From: Sporodiniella umbellata
Taxonomy: Eukaryota; Mucoromycota; Mucoromycetes; Mucorales; Rhizopodaceae
Direction: 5' to 3'
DNA length: 64,000 bases
Assembly: GCA_025677835.1 (NCBI GenBank)
Contig: JAIXMR010000131.1
Location: 1 to 64,000 of the forward strand
Within the stretch, counting starts at the first letter, position 1. Each line of letters opens with the position of its first letter. The translations under genes and the position numbers were made by a program. Below, piece by piece: positions 11,955 through 26,452 of this stretch. The notes under the pieces were generated by a model. It made no database searches. It saw nothing but the letters and a program-made list of their open reading frames with translations, and was not told the DNA's origin.

Positions 11955-13146
11955 TTAATTGTCCTTGGACGTACGCATCTCATATGTTTCTTGTTCAAAA
12001 AAAGGTGTATGTAAAGTAGGTGAGGTGGGTGAGTCTTGATCGATTTGAACTTTAGTGCTATCTATTAATTGTTCCAAAAGCTCCTCAGGGGCAGGCGACA
12101 CACACACTACGGGGAAAACACCCTTGAGCCCTGTAGTGACATTGTAACCGAGCGCCCAGCCATCATCAAAATTCATAGCCACACACACGATATCGCCTAG
12201 ATGCAGCCCTAGCTCGTCACCCATCTGTGGAGGGTAGGGATGTTTGACCTCATAAAACTCTTCGATGGGCTGTTGTTGAGGCTTGTTCAGAATGCGCTGT
12301 GAGACCAGAGACTCATAGCCAAACACCCCGGAATCCTGTTGGGTCGTCTTTGGCTTTCGTTTCTTTCTATAGACAAAACCAAGGGCTCCCAGAATAGACA
12401 AAAAGGCAAGGCTGCCAAGCACAATACCTATAATACCACCCACACCAATTTTCGGACAATGAATCGAGCTACAACAGCTGTCCGTACGATTGGTATGACA
12501 GTAATTACAAGCTCCTGCAGTGTCTAAAAAGCCTAAAGAACAATCTCAGTACGTAGAAAAAGTCAAAGAGCTTACCACAATTGTCCGGTTCGTTCGCTAG
12601 TCCAATCATACAGTTGTCCGTTCCGTTGAGTCCGGACCAATAGATACAGGAGGAGTTCATGTTGGCTATGTTGTTTTTCTGCTGAACCAAATTAGGGCAC
12701 GCTTCTGTGTTGTTTGTCAGAGCCTCAACGCTGGCCATGTAGTCAAAACATGTTTGCTGGCATAAGGGTGGTGGTGATGCAGATCGATTATAGTTGCAGG
12801 GCAGTGAGTAACTTGCATCCTGTATTAATATCGAGCACAGATATGTAGTCGAATAGCGTGCGTAGGGTATCGTACTAGCCAGGTTGGCTTTATTAGTGCA
12901 GCCTAGGGGAGCCATATAAAGAGTGGGTGAGGTAACAAAAGATTGCATGCCAGCATCAAACGTTTTGATATCTGTCACATTGCCAAGAAATGGGTATTGT
13001 GTGGCGAGCCCGCTGAGGCTAATGTAATAATCTTGAAATGCTTTACAGGTAGTCGAGCCGCGAAGTGAAAAACAGGAATCATCTTGTGCTAAGGCTGAAA
13101 GCAGTAATGACAGTAGTGCAATATAATTAAAAAATGGAATCTTCAT
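11955..13146 (-). CDS. Single-pass membrane protein: Cys-rich ectodomain, TM, cytosolic SH3
   Basis: Two exons (13146-12576, 12532-11955) give 382 residues. The order is a signal peptide (MKIPFFNYIALLSLLLSALA), a cysteine-rich ectodomain of about 200 residues with several N-glycosylation sites, and a TM helix around residue 220 (GGIIGIVLGSLAFLSILGAL). A basic stop-transfer segment (YRKKRKPK) and an SH3 domain follow (HPYPPQMGDELGLHLGD...DDGWALGYN...KGVFPVVCV). The ectodomain CQQTC pattern loosely recalls Frizzled-type Cys-rich domains, but I cannot assign it. The topology fits a surface sensor that recruits proline-rich partners. Its stop codon is 42 bp from that of the LIM gene, which encodes a PxxPxK motif. 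Domain calls are seen in the sequence; sensor function is inferred. Confidence 0.8.
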
Positions 13147-13572
13147 TTGCTGTGGTTATATATATACATATACACAAGTGTATATGATTCTTTTTTTAAT
13201 CCACTAACACGCCTGCACTATTCAACAAACAAAAAAGAAGAGAGAGAAGGAGAAAGAGAAAAGAATTTTATAAGAAAGAAGGAAGCAAAAATACGAATTC
13301 GGCGTTTAAAAAGCTTTCTTCTTTCCAATTGTCGTAAAAAAAAAAAAAAGTGGCGCTGTGATAAGCCCTGAAGTGTTTATGAATTTACTCATCCTTGCTG
13401 TGCCTAAAAAGCCAAAAAAAAAAAAAAAAAAAAAAAGATAAAATTAAACCTAGCCACACATGTTGTGCGAGGCTTTGAGATAGCCATTTCAGGGACAAAA
13501 AAGGTCTATTTTTAATTTCAAAAATTAGAACAAGCGCTCTTGTTTTTAATCTCAGTAATTTGTCTTTTCAAT
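13147..13572. promoter_or_regulatory. Divergent promoter of SH3 membrane gene and glycosyltransferase
   Basis: 426 bp between two divergent ATGs, AT-rich, with A runs at about 13336-13349 and 13413-13436. TATATATACATATA lies just upstream of the SH3 gene start, on the side facing it. No other site recognised. Confidence 0.4.
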
Positions 13573-15837
13573 ATGGATGTTGATCTCGAAAGAACAGGTA
13601 CTCGATCCAGAAAGCAACACAAGACAAACTCAATTAACACAACCACTTCAGAAGTAAAGAAAAAGCAGACAAAGTACCCCCAGATCATATTAGCGCTTGT
13701 GTGTACAATATCGATTGTTTTTCTTTTTTTAATTACCAATATCCAATCAGTCCAAAACATTTTGAAGACTCCTCACAGTATACCGACTATGCTTTATTAG
13801 AAAAACTTTTACTAAAAGGTGTGTTTCTGCCTCATCGTTTAAATCAGGCTTGTTGCTTATATAATTTGTAGAAAATGTAAATCAAGTGTCGTCATCATCT
13901 GCACTTCAGTTGTCATCTAAAGATGCACATTCGCTAGACACACTTTGGAAACTACCCATTCATATCATTCCCAGCACTACAGTAATTGTAAAAACACACA
14001 GCTCTTTATCAGCACAAATTCAAGCAATCCTATCACAAAGCATCGTTCCCGATAATATCTGGATTACTGGTGACGCGAATCAAGTTGGAACATTACAAAG
14101 CAACAAGCGTATAAAATTTGTATCTGATGCTCTTTCAAAACCAAAGACTGAATATACTTGGATTCTTGATGAGGAAGCATTACCCGGTTCCAAAGCATTG
14201 GAGTACATGTTGAAAACTGTTACTGACAACATGGCAGTTGGAACTGAAGGGGAGCAACAGGAACATTGCGTATGGACTGAAAAGAGCAAAGCCGTTGAAA
14301 AATTGCGCGACAGTTATTTACTAAGATCCGACTGGGTACCTTACAAAGACTCTCTTTATCAACACGGAATCCGGTCGACTCTTTTGCCATCAAATACAGC
14401 AGACAAAAACTATTGGGGCAACACTCGGCGTCAAAACTGCACGCCTGCTGTAGATGTCACTTTGAACCTGCCTGAAAAGCCCATTTTAATCCAAGCAATG
14501 ACCAAACCCATGCAGACATTAGCTTGCGAATTTGTTAGAAAAGATAAAAAGGTGGTAATAGTTACTCAAGAGGACTTGGAATGCAATAGCAAACACGCTT
14601 TTAAGAACGCTGAACGTGTTATAGATTTCATCCAACCCTCTGTGGTTATCACCGACAAAGCCCTCGACGCTCCTGGTATACCTGTCATACATTTACCTAA
14701 AGAAGTTATACCCAACGCTTCTTGGCTTGTCAGTTTACCCACAAACCTTCTTCGAGGTAAGAGCAAATGCTACTTGAAAATTTGGTAACCATGACCTCTA
14801 ACACGTAATTAGAATGGAACAAAATCTCTATAAAGATTATGGTTACTGTGAACAAGAAAAATGACAATCTCGAACGACTTTTGAATTCTTTGAATACTGC
14901 CCATTATTTGGGCGATACAATAGATTTGACACTTTTGATGGACTATACCACTGACCATACTATTCATCATACTGTCGATCGTTACCATTGGCCTCACGGT
15001 CCAAAGTATCTTCGCCACCGTATTGCATCGTCGCATCGAATGGCTCAATTTGCTGAATCTTGGTACCCTACTAGCAACAATGACTATGCCATCATACTAG
15101 ATACTGAGCTTGAACTTTCGCCACTGTTTTATATATGGGCTAAATACGCTGTTCTCCGTTACCGTCGATCCAATCAACAGCTATTCGGTATTAGTCTGTA
15201 CCGACCTGAATTGATAGAGACTGATCCTGAAGGCCGTCGACTGTTTACAGAACGCCCTGATTCTGAGTTTTTGATGCAATGGCCTACTCATTCCGGAGCT
15301 CTGTTCTTTCCCGAACACTGGCGAGAGTACCACGATTATTTGACAGCACGATTAGCAGACCGTGAAGGCTTGGGAATGATGGAGGTGAGCATACCTGACT
15401 CGCGATCAAATGAGTGGAAGCTCTCTTGGAGAAGATACTTTGAAGAATTGGTTTATTTAAGATCCTATGTGATGCTCTACCCACCCGTCAGTCTATCCAC
15501 CCACCACATCGAACTCAAAAAGAAATCTCAGCGCGAAAAATATGCCGATGCATTGACTTTGTATGACGTTCCATTGATGACAAATATGACCACTCTACCT
15601 GCTTGGAAAGAATTACCCGTGGTAGATATTTATGGAAAACTCTCAGACTTTAATACACTACTCGCCCGAGGAAGTGAACTACAAGATGAAATATCGTCCT
15701 GCTTACCCAGATTAGAACTCAACTTTGACCCTTCAGATCTCCTTTGTCCTTTCTCTAGAATTGTCACTGTCACTGTCGAGAACGAAGACGATCCTCCTGT
15801 AAAGCTTCCTCTAAAGAAAGTAGACGTTTTTGTCTAA
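13573..15837 (+). CDS. Type II membrane glycosyltransferase (GT2-like), with apparent -1 frame change in exon 1
   Basis: Exons 13573-13818, 13872-14756 and 14813-15837 give about 718 residues if exon 1 is read with a -1 shift. The N-terminus is basic, then has a 20-residue signal-anchor helix (IILALVCTISIVFLFLITN), as in Golgi enzymes. Exons 2-3 encode a family 2-like transferase with a segment near AIILDTELELSP that may hold the metal/sugar site. Close relatives are annotated only as putative glycosyltransferases, so the substrate is unknown. As written, the start frame stops at 13798-13800. The other frame is open from before the TM end into the splice donor and continues in phase through exons 2-3. 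The switch lies at a T-run containing U UUU UUA in the right frame. A missing base, programmed frameshifting, or an unusual intron (13700s) are the options. Confidence 0.72.
13725..13731 (+). other. Candidate -1 slippery heptamer T TTT TTA in glycosyltransferase exon 1
   Basis: In the ATG frame the codons read ctt ttt tta, so the heptamer is T TTT TTA in exactly the phase needed for tandem -1 slippage. After slippage the next codon is aat at 13731, in the frame that stays open to the exon 1 donor. It is also a 7-T homopolymer, where a one-base sequencing error is a simple alternative. Confidence 0.4.
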
Positions 15838-18538
15838 AATAATAAAAATAGTTGCACTAACATATCAAAAATCTACTCAAACTATAAAACATGTTCTTTC
15901 TCTTTACACGTGTTTAGTGTGGCAAACAGTGGCTTGAATTGAACCCAAAGTTGGATTTATTTCCTAAAATAAACTGCTAACATTGAACTCTTGATGATTT
16001 CACTTCTTAAAATAAACTTGGGTTTGTTTCTTTTTTTGTTGTATAGGTATTGATTGGCCTTGTTTCATACTATGGTCTGTAATGGTTCCATGTCACTCTT
16101 AAGACCAAGCTTGGCTACAGTTGCTCTGTTATGTCTTTTATAACTCTTTGTAGAAGTCGCTAACTAGTATTGCTTACAGTTTTAAACCGATTTTTAAATC
16201 GCTACATGTCTGTCTTTTCTTGGATATTTCTGATCTTGTTTGGGCATTGTGACTGGGATTAAACTAATCACGCGTGTCAACTATGAGCTATTTATACATT
16301 TAAAAACGAATCAACAGGGAAGTAAATATGCACACCAATAAAGCAAGGTTTCTTTTTTTTTTTATTGTATTTTTTTTTAAAAAAAAAAGAAAAAACAATC
16401 AACCAAACACAAAGTTTTTTTTTTTAGAGGATGTACCCATAGACTTTGGTTTCGTAGCATAAAATCGTTAGAGGACTTGCAATAGACGAGGATTAAGTCA
16501 ACAAAGTACTGATTTGTATTCAAAGACTGCAAATGGGATATCATTTGGAGTAACGCAACTATGCAAGGTTACATTTTGTCTTTTAAACACGACAATAAAG
16601 GCTTTTGGCTAAGTTTTATTCAGTACCTGACTTATACTTTGTGGATTCTTAAAAAAAAAAAAAAGGGCGGCATCATGGCTTAGCTTGTGTAATTTATTTA
16701 TTTATTTCTTACCTTAGTAGCTTTAGCGATATACACCGATACTTACTAAGCGCCTTGTTTTTCCCACCAGAAAATCTCCAAAAAATATTTGCCAAAAATG
16801 AAAAAAAAAAAAACTATTTCAATGGTACCAGGCTCCTTGTACTAAAGGGTCAACTAATACTGTAAATCAAAAACATAAAGCTGTAACTTAGACATCTCAC
16901 CGGAGCCAATGTTCTTTTTTGTTTGTAAAGTTAAAGGTTGCGACAACAGACAAATAGTAAATGAAAATATCAGCATAGTGTATAAGGTTGGGTCCCTTGG
17001 ATACGCCATGCCATAAGAAGATGTGTTTGTTTGTCTTTTCAAGCTTAAACTATGTTGTGACTTTTTTGAATAAGAAATACCAATTCTAATTTATCGAGTC
17101 TTTGTGGGGGGTTTTTTTTTATTTTACCATCGCATACACAGTAGTTACAAAGACTTTGAAGGATTTTGTATATAGTAATTCGTGGTATTTTGATTATTAA
17201 GAGTCTTTGACTTATATTTATACAGCTTGGTTCAAATACTAAATAGGTCTTTTAAAGCAAAAGAAAAATCCAAAATCGTTAAATATAGCTGGCTAAGTTT
17301 TGAACAACTTTTTAACACTCTTGCCATAATTTTTAAGATCTTGATAATTTTTTTTTTATGGTGAGCAACAAAAATCCTGTTTGTCATTAATTTTAGAACT
17401 ACACGATTTAGCTACAGAGGTTTAAATTGTATCTTGTTTCTATATTTTTGATATTTTCCAGATATTTGTCTACAAAGTTTTGAAATAAAGTCAAGTACTT
17501 GTTCAGGAACTGACAAAGTTCGTTTATGTATTGTTGTGGGGCTATAAAAAAGCCTGTACCTTTTTAAAATGCACAAAAACCAATTTCATCAGATACATAG
17601 CAGCTAGCATTTTATCAACTGGTGCACTCGCTTTTTAAGTACGTCAAGACAGCTAAATGCCTATCATAGCATTACATCGAAAGTGGTGATTATTTAGCCA
17701 AATATAGATATTCTAATCATATTGGGTTGAGAAGTCGTTTTTAAGTTTACAAAAAGCTTTAATATTATCCTGCTTTGCCAAAACATACTTTTTTGTCAGT
17801 TTTTTTCTGCTTGTAATTGAACTCTGACTATAGCAATTGATATTTTAGAATATTCAAGTACTATATATCAGAACACTTTTTTTGGGTAGTGAACCTGGTT
17901 TACTGCATTTGGTTCGCCTAGCACTTTGCTTGCAATTTTGAGAAGGTCAATAGCTTAATACACAAATTTTTGGTCTCAAAAAAGGTTCTGCGTAACTGTA
18001 GTAGCATTTTAAAACGTTTTTTTCAGTTAAATGTAGTTGTCCAAAGCCAAAAATTGCTACCTGGGGTCAACATTTACTGCTCCGGGATTCCTATTGTCTT
18101 GCAAATCTTTAAAAAAAATTGAAAAAGAAAACCTATTGTATAAACACGGCTGGGTACCAAAAGTAACATACTGCTTTTAGACATCGACTTGGTATTGATT
18201 ATAGTAATAAAAAGGACGAAATTAAGTATATATGTTATTACCAATACCACTTTAAATCATCAGATCAGATCTTTTGTTCTTTTCGACCGCGGTACATCTT
18301 TTAGAGAAACAGAATGCGTGTAAGGTATTCTCTTTTTTCTACTGAGACGTTTCATTTGTTTTTTTTCTATATTTTTGTGTTTGAGCACTTGTAAGACGTT
18401 ACAAAGAAATTATTTTCGGTGAGTTTCGAATCTAAAAAAAGAAGTTACACCAAAGTTAAAAGGGGCGAGGTTTCTTGAGAACTCAATTAAATAACCGAAT
18501 TAACTGTCTTTCTTTCATTTCCTTTTCACCTCCCAACA
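15838..18538. other. 2.7-kb AT-rich region without a recognisable gene
   Basis: No convincing exon chain, tRNA, snRNA or transposon protein was found on either strand. The sequence is AT-rich with short A/T runs (for example 16351-16390). The last few hundred bases are the presumed promoter of the CSC1-type channel gene. Confidence 0.55.
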
Positions 18539-21500
18539 ATGAGTACATACATTTCATTCGAGGATCAAAGAGCACAGGATGCATCATTCACTATCAAAGC
18601 AATGGGGATCCAACTGGGTATCAATGCAGCCACTGCTCTTGCTGTTATGATTGGATTCAGTTTTTTACGACCAGTAAGTTCTGAAGCTCTTCACGGCTCG
18701 TTTAACAATTGCATAGAGAAACACATTAGTTTATTCGCCAAAAACCAAATTCTTAAAAAAAGAGTAAAGAAAAAAAAAAGCCATTGTTTTCCCAAAAAAG
18801 AAAAATTAATTATCGACTAGACACCAGCCACCTCCCATTAAGTCTAATGGCTATTTTGCATGGATTAAACCAATTTTAAAAGTAAAAGACGAGGAACTCA
18901 TGGATAAAATTGGATGTGATGCTTTATTGTATATCCGTTTTGTTCGACTGTTAAGACAGCTATTTTTTTGGATGACTATACTGGGTGTGTGTGCCTTGAT
19001 ACCTATTTACATAATTGCGACAAAGAATACAGGGTGAGAAAAAAAAAAGAGATATCTGCTTATATAGCTAATGCTTATCTTTAATAATAGCGATTGGCCT
19101 CCAAGTAGTGGAAGTATAGATATTTTATCGTTAGCAGGCATAAATTATGTAAATGGAAAAACAAGGACAGACTCAAACACTGATTGGTATTGGACTCCCT
19201 TTACGGCTACATATCTTTACTCTATCTTGATTGCGTTTTTTCTTTACAAAGCCTCTTGTGATTATATTGCTATGAGACAGCATTGGTTTAGGTTGCCTCA
19301 AAATGAAGTATCTATGAAATCGTTGATTATCAGCCCAGTACCTAAAGAAATGAGAACAGATGCAAAATTGAAACAGTGGGTAGAGTCCAACTATCGGTTG
19401 GACCATCCTATTAAAGAAACCATGATCGGTTATCAAAGCCCGAGACTAACTGAGATTTTCCAACAACACAAAGAAGCAGTTCATCGTTTGGAATCTACGT
19501 TAGCAGCCTATCTGAGTGGTAACTGGAAAAAAAGAAAAATCTTTATTATTTGAAAGTTAAGCCCATAACATATAATCCAATAGATGGTAAAAAAGAAACT
19601 AAAAAACGACCCACAGTACGTACAGGCGGGTTTTTATGTATCGGAGGGCGTAAAGTAGATGCGATTGAACACTATACCAAAGAAGTAAGCGATCTAGAAA
19701 AAGAAATTAAAGCGCTTCGGCATGGAGATAGAGATTCCAAAGCTGCGCCCTATGGTTGGGTTTCATTTGATAGAATTGAATGGGCTCATTCTACCGAACG
19801 AAAATTACAAGGGCAATCCCATGTACGACTCTCTCCCACACCACAAGACTTGATCTGGCCTAACCTACCACTGGACGAAAAAACACGAAAGGCTAAGCGA
19901 TGGACAGGACGTGTGATTTATTGGGTATTTGTGTTTGCCTGGATGATTCCAATGTCGGCCCTATCAGCTACATCCAATATAATCAACTTGATACGTATGA
20001 TCCCTAACTCTGCTGATTTTATTACTAGCCATGGGGTCTTAATGGGTGTAATACAGTCTTACTTTACCCCTATTATCATGGCGATTTTTTTTTATCTACT
20101 GCCGATCTTGTTTCGATTCTTGTCTAAGCAGCAAGGATATTGGACTCAGACCACCTTGGACCGCAAAGTTCTCGTAAAACTCTACGTATTTTTTATTATA
20201 AACAACCTATTGGTCTTTACTCTGACATCTATGTTTGTTGGTGTCTATGGTCAGATCAAAGCTTTGATAGAACATGGCACTGTCACTGACAACACAGACT
20301 ATATCATGCAACTCGCCAAAAATATTACACAAGTTTCAAACTTTTGGATAAACTATGTTTGTCTGCACTCTTTAGGGCTTACTATGGAACTTGCCATGCT
20401 TGTTCCTTTGGTTATGATTACTGTACGTAAATTTCTTACACGCCCTAGTCCTGCTGAACTGCGAGAGGTTGCTAGACCCCCAGAGTTTGACTACCCAAAA
20501 AACTACAGCTTGCTTATGTTTTTTTTTACGGTCTCTTTGCTTTACTCTGCTATGTCTCCGCTGATTTTGCCTTTTGCATTCCTTTACTTTGCTGTGGCCA
20601 GTATGGTTTACAAGTATCTTTTGATTTATATTTACGAAACCCGTATGGAAAGCGGTGGTAAAATCTGGCCAGTGCTATTTCAGATCCTAATGACCTCCAC
20701 TGTACTTTTTCAATGCATTATGATCTTAGTGTTGATCTTGAAAGGAGGTCGACTGCAAGCCTATTTGTTGATTCCTTTAGTTGCACTTACAGTAGCGTAC
20801 CAATACCTATATAATCGTAGATTAATGGCGCTTGGTTCCTACTTGGTAGGCTCTGCTTTTACCCATCAAAAATCCAATCTCAAAAGCCAGTTCCAAGATC
20901 CTGCCTATAATGAAAAACTTGTTACTCCTACTGTACACGAAGATGTCAAGCATCTTTTACCTAAAGTCTATCATCATGTTCGTAAACAAGAGGAATTGGT
21001 CCATCAATACTCTCAGCATTTGATTCACGAAATGGATATTGATAAAAAAATACACCGCCATTCAGTTGTCAATGTTCATGAGCCTGGACTGGATATCCAG
21101 TTCGAAACTGTTACGGAAGAAGAGATCACAGAAAAACCCGAAAACAGCTATTCATACCACAATACAATGGCTGAACCCTTGACACGCTTTGATTCAGACA
21201 ATTCGTTAGCTCGAGAGTTATCAAACGAAGACCACATACCTTTACTTGTTTCTCCTCAGCCTTTGCCCCGATCCAACTTGGCTGATCAGTCTCTATATAC
21301 ATACCCGGTATCGAGTAAAAACAACGATCCGCATGCTGCTCAACACAGGTATATTCTTGAAAGCGTCCCAAGCCGAAATGCCCCTCAAGAAAAAACATTG
21401 GTTGAAGTAGACGATACTGACGCTCTAGTCCCTGGTGGTACGAGCACGACGTTGTTGAGCAGGAATAAGACTATTGATAGAAACGTTACGTCCGAATATA

Positions 21501-21766
21501 TCGAAATGTATGAGATGTTTACGCCTAACCCTAGTGCTCTTGATATACTTCAAGAAGAAAACCCAAGCGTGGTCAATCTTTTAGGGGCGCCCTCTAGACG
21601 TTACTCGCTTCCTTTAGAAAACTCTCGTTCACAAGACCGACGACTTTCCCTTCCTAGCTCAGTCATTCTACACACATCAAGGCCAGTGCTCAAAAGAAGT
21701 CAGTCGTTACAAATACCTAAAAACCCTTTTGGAGATCATAAACAAGTCAGACGCAAATCTTTTTAA
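18539..21766 (+). CDS. CSC1/OSCA/TMEM63-family osmosensitive cation channel
   Basis: Exons 18539-18673, 18717-18763, 18821-19033, 19091-19518 and 19557-21766 give about 1,010 residues. The order fits the CSC1 family (DUF221 plus N-terminal TM and cytosolic domains). The first TM ends in FSFLRP, followed by LVYSPKTKF and GYFAWIKPI. A large cytosolic domain carries GGRKVDAIEHY (cf. the family motif KVDAIDYY). The hydrophobic 7-TM channel region starts near WVFVFAWMIPMSALSA. The C-terminal 300 residues are polar and serine-rich, probably regulatory. These channels pass cations on membrane stretch or hyperosmotic shock at the plasma membrane. The fourth intron is only 38 nt and its acceptor is the least certain. 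An alternative continuation of exon 4 (LSGNWKKRK) ends in a stop. Confidence 0.9.
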
Positions 21767-21907
21767 AAGCTGTCAATAAATTTTTTTTCCATTAAAGGTT
21801 TCTAGAGCTAAAACTTGAGTGCTAGCAATTCAAAATCCGTTTTGCTGTCTAAAAAAAAACGTAACGCAAAAATAGTATTTTCTCTTTCTTTTTTTTTTAT
21901 TATCTCA

Positions 21908-23366
21908 ATGAGTTTGACTAAAGCGGATCCCAACAAACAAGGGTGGGAAGCCTCTGTAAAATACATCATTTGTAAAATGTTTTGGACAAAACTTATTAAA
22001 AATATTTAGGAATTTCCAATTGTATGTGAGACTTGTTTAGGAGACAATCCATATGTTCGCATGGTAATGTTGACGAATGCCTCTACACAATTCAACTCAC
22101 TTTCTCCCTCTTTTTTTTTTTTTTTTTTTTTTCGTTAACAAACACACACACATATATATACATAATTATATATATAGACAAAACAACCGTTCGGTTCGGA
22201 ATGCAAGGTAACAAGCAAACAATTGGATCGAATAATAAGTCATCTTAAAACGATAAATTAGATCTGTCAAACTCCTTTTACAGTGTTTCGTTGGCAGCCC
22301 GGTACTAACATGAGACATAAAAAAACAGAAATCTGCCAAACTTGTGCTCGCGTAAAGAATGTATGTCAAACTTGTATTTTGGACTTACAATACGGTACGC
22401 CTCTTCTCTCCCCCTCTCCTCTCTTTATTCTTGACCTTGCTCACTTTAAGAACTTTATTAAATACTATCTGTACTTAGGTTTGCCTGTAGAGGTTAGAGA
22501 CAAAGCCTTGAATCTCAAGTCAGAAGCGCCATCTACCAACATCAATCGACAATATTTTGCACAAAATTTGGCACAAAAAGTATAGATTATTTGTTTTTTT
22601 CTAAAAAAAAAAAAGCATCCATAACCAACCTTTTCATCTTAGGCAGAGGATTCGGAAGAGTTATATAACCCAGGCCGATTGACACCTGATAGTCGTGATA
22701 TGCTGAATCAGTTATCTAGAAAAGAACCTTATTATAAGCGTAACCGCGCTCATGTGTGTTCATTTTTCTTGAAAGGGGAATGTAATCGAGGGGATGCTTG
22801 CCCATACAGGTAAAGATGCTTTTCTGACCTGAAAAAAAGAAAGGAGGATAAAGGAAAAGACTGACAGGACTTAGACATGAGCAACCCAACCCAAATGAAA
22901 CTAATGTCAAACAAAACTTCAAAGATCGTTACCACGGCATTAACGATCCAGTTGCACAAAAAATGTTGAATCGTGTCCGTCATCAACTGAATCCACCTGA
23001 AGATAGATCTGTGGTAAAGTGCATATACAAAAAAATGCATATAGTGTATTGACGACTTTCCTCTTTTGACATGTATAGACCTCTTTGTTTCTTACTGGTG
23101 TAGAACAAGATATATCACAACAAGACTTGACGTAAGTCTCAACAATATGACTTTGAGTACTGAATAAAATTTGTAGTGATCATTTCCAGGCATTTGGTGA
23201 CATCAAATCCATCATTGTGGCACATAGAAAGAAATGTGCTTTTGTTAACTTTTGTACAAGAATGTCTGCCGAGCTTGCAGCCACTAAAATCACTGAACAA
23301 GGGCTTGAATTAAAAAATCATACTTTGACAGCTATCTGGGCAAAACCCAAACCTAGAGGCAAATAA
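21908..23366 (+). CDS. RBM22: Spliceosomal factor RBM22/Slt11 (Ecm2) family
   Basis: Nine exons (21908-21955, 22010-22063, 22178-22207, 22262-22394, 22479-22579, 22643-22809, 22875-23013, 23079-23131, 23177-23366) give 304 residues. The N-terminal zinc-binding region has [18 protein letters not shown], a 10-residue micro-exon ([10 protein letters not shown]), then [11 protein letters not shown] and TEICQTC...NVCQTC. A CCCH finger ([20 protein letters not shown]) and a C-terminal RRM follow (TSLFLTGV...CAFVNF). RBM22 sits at the catalytic centre of the activated spliceosome, contacting U6 and the pre-mRNA branch region. Every family block is present once in order. The exon 1 start is the first in-frame ATG before GWEASEFP. 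The 30-nt exon is needed to complete the third CxxC pair. Confidence 0.92.
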
Positions 23367-23498
23367 TATAAAAAAGTCAATATATAAAAAAAAATAAAAA
23401 ATAAAAAAAACCGAAAAGAAAATTTAGAGAACCCTTCCCTTTTTTCCATTTCTAATATTAAAAAACGACAGTTTTTATAATATATCTTTTCTATATCC

Positions 23499-25543
<2,045 letters not shown>

Positions 25544-25654
25544 TTGTTATAAAGACGGTCACCTCAGTTTTTTTTTTAAAAAAAATATATTCTGTTGCAA
25601 TAAAAAGTAGCCTATTTTTTCTCTAATATACCACAATCACATCTCAATCATTAC

Positions 25655-26452
25655 ATGCATTCGATACGACAATTATCTTTTCACTACAAACCTAGTGGAG
25701 CATTATCGTTTACGACCAAGAAAGCTGTCACACCCAAAGCGAGCCCATCGCCTGAATATGTCAAACGGTCTCGATATACCAAAGAAGGACTAGCAATTCT
25801 ACAGGATACAATGGTTCCTGGTCCTGCTTTACGTTTTTTGAAACCAAGAAAGAACCGATCGGAAAAAACCGAGGATTCCATCTATCAGGAACCTGCTAGA
25901 ACTCAAAAAAGTCAAACGACAGACAACACAAAAGCGGATTTACAGCTCGTGATTGAACACAGAATTCGAAAGGCCATGGCTAACCTTGTGTCCATGGAAC
26001 AATTACCAGACCATTACTTGACCTGTATGACGATTGAGAGGGTCAAAATCAGTAGAAACATGAAATCGATTCGAGTATACTATCTCCCTACATCCACACA
26101 ACTGTCTAAAAGGGTAAATATATATATATATATTAAAGATGCTTCTTTTTTGGTTGGTATTGACCAGGCAGTTTCATAGACTGCAACAGTCGATGCTTAC
26201 AATAAACATACAAAATCATTGAACGTCTTGATTCATAAGCATACACAACTCAAAACGGGCACTACGATTGAATTTCTTGTTGAAGGCGATGCAAAAAATC
26301 AAGAAACAAAACATCTTATGAGGTAGGAAAAAATCATTTACAGAGAAAAAGAAAAAAACGTTTATGATTGTGATTATAGGTTATTAGAAATAGCTGACCA
26401 GGAGTGTAAAGCTTTAGAAGAGGGCACGGACACATCCTTAAAGATCAATTAG
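25655..26452 (+). CDS. RbfA-like (probable mitochondrial ribosome-binding factor A)
   Basis: Exons 25655-26113, 26180-26322 and 26380-26452 give 224 residues. The first 70 residues are basic and rich in S, K and R without acidic clusters, as in a mitochondrial targeting sequence. Residues from about 90 (VIEHRIRKAMANLV...LTCMTIERVKISRNMKSIRVYYLP) follow the RbfA KH-like pattern: an N-terminal helix, a strand beginning with a T-hydrophobic-V motif, then a strand with V-Y. RbfA helps mature the small ribosomal subunit rRNA. The similarity is by pattern only; an unknown mitochondrial protein is the alternative. It lies 111 bp after the previous gene and tail-to-tail with the protease gene (99 bp). 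Confidence 0.5.

Noticed and set aside
13750..13778. 29-nt GT-AG segment that would also repair the glycosyltransferase frame
   Set aside because: Too short for a spliceosomal intron and its donor (GTCCAA) is poor. The shift is better placed at the T-run.
16600..16613. U2 snRNA-like string (ggcttttggctaag)
   Set aside because: Only this short match; the branch-pairing and Sm-site parts of U2 are absent.
15838..18538. Transposon in the 2.7-kb empty region
   Set aside because: No reverse transcriptase, integrase or transposase motif and no clear terminal repeats seen by eye. A repeat-library search would be decisive.
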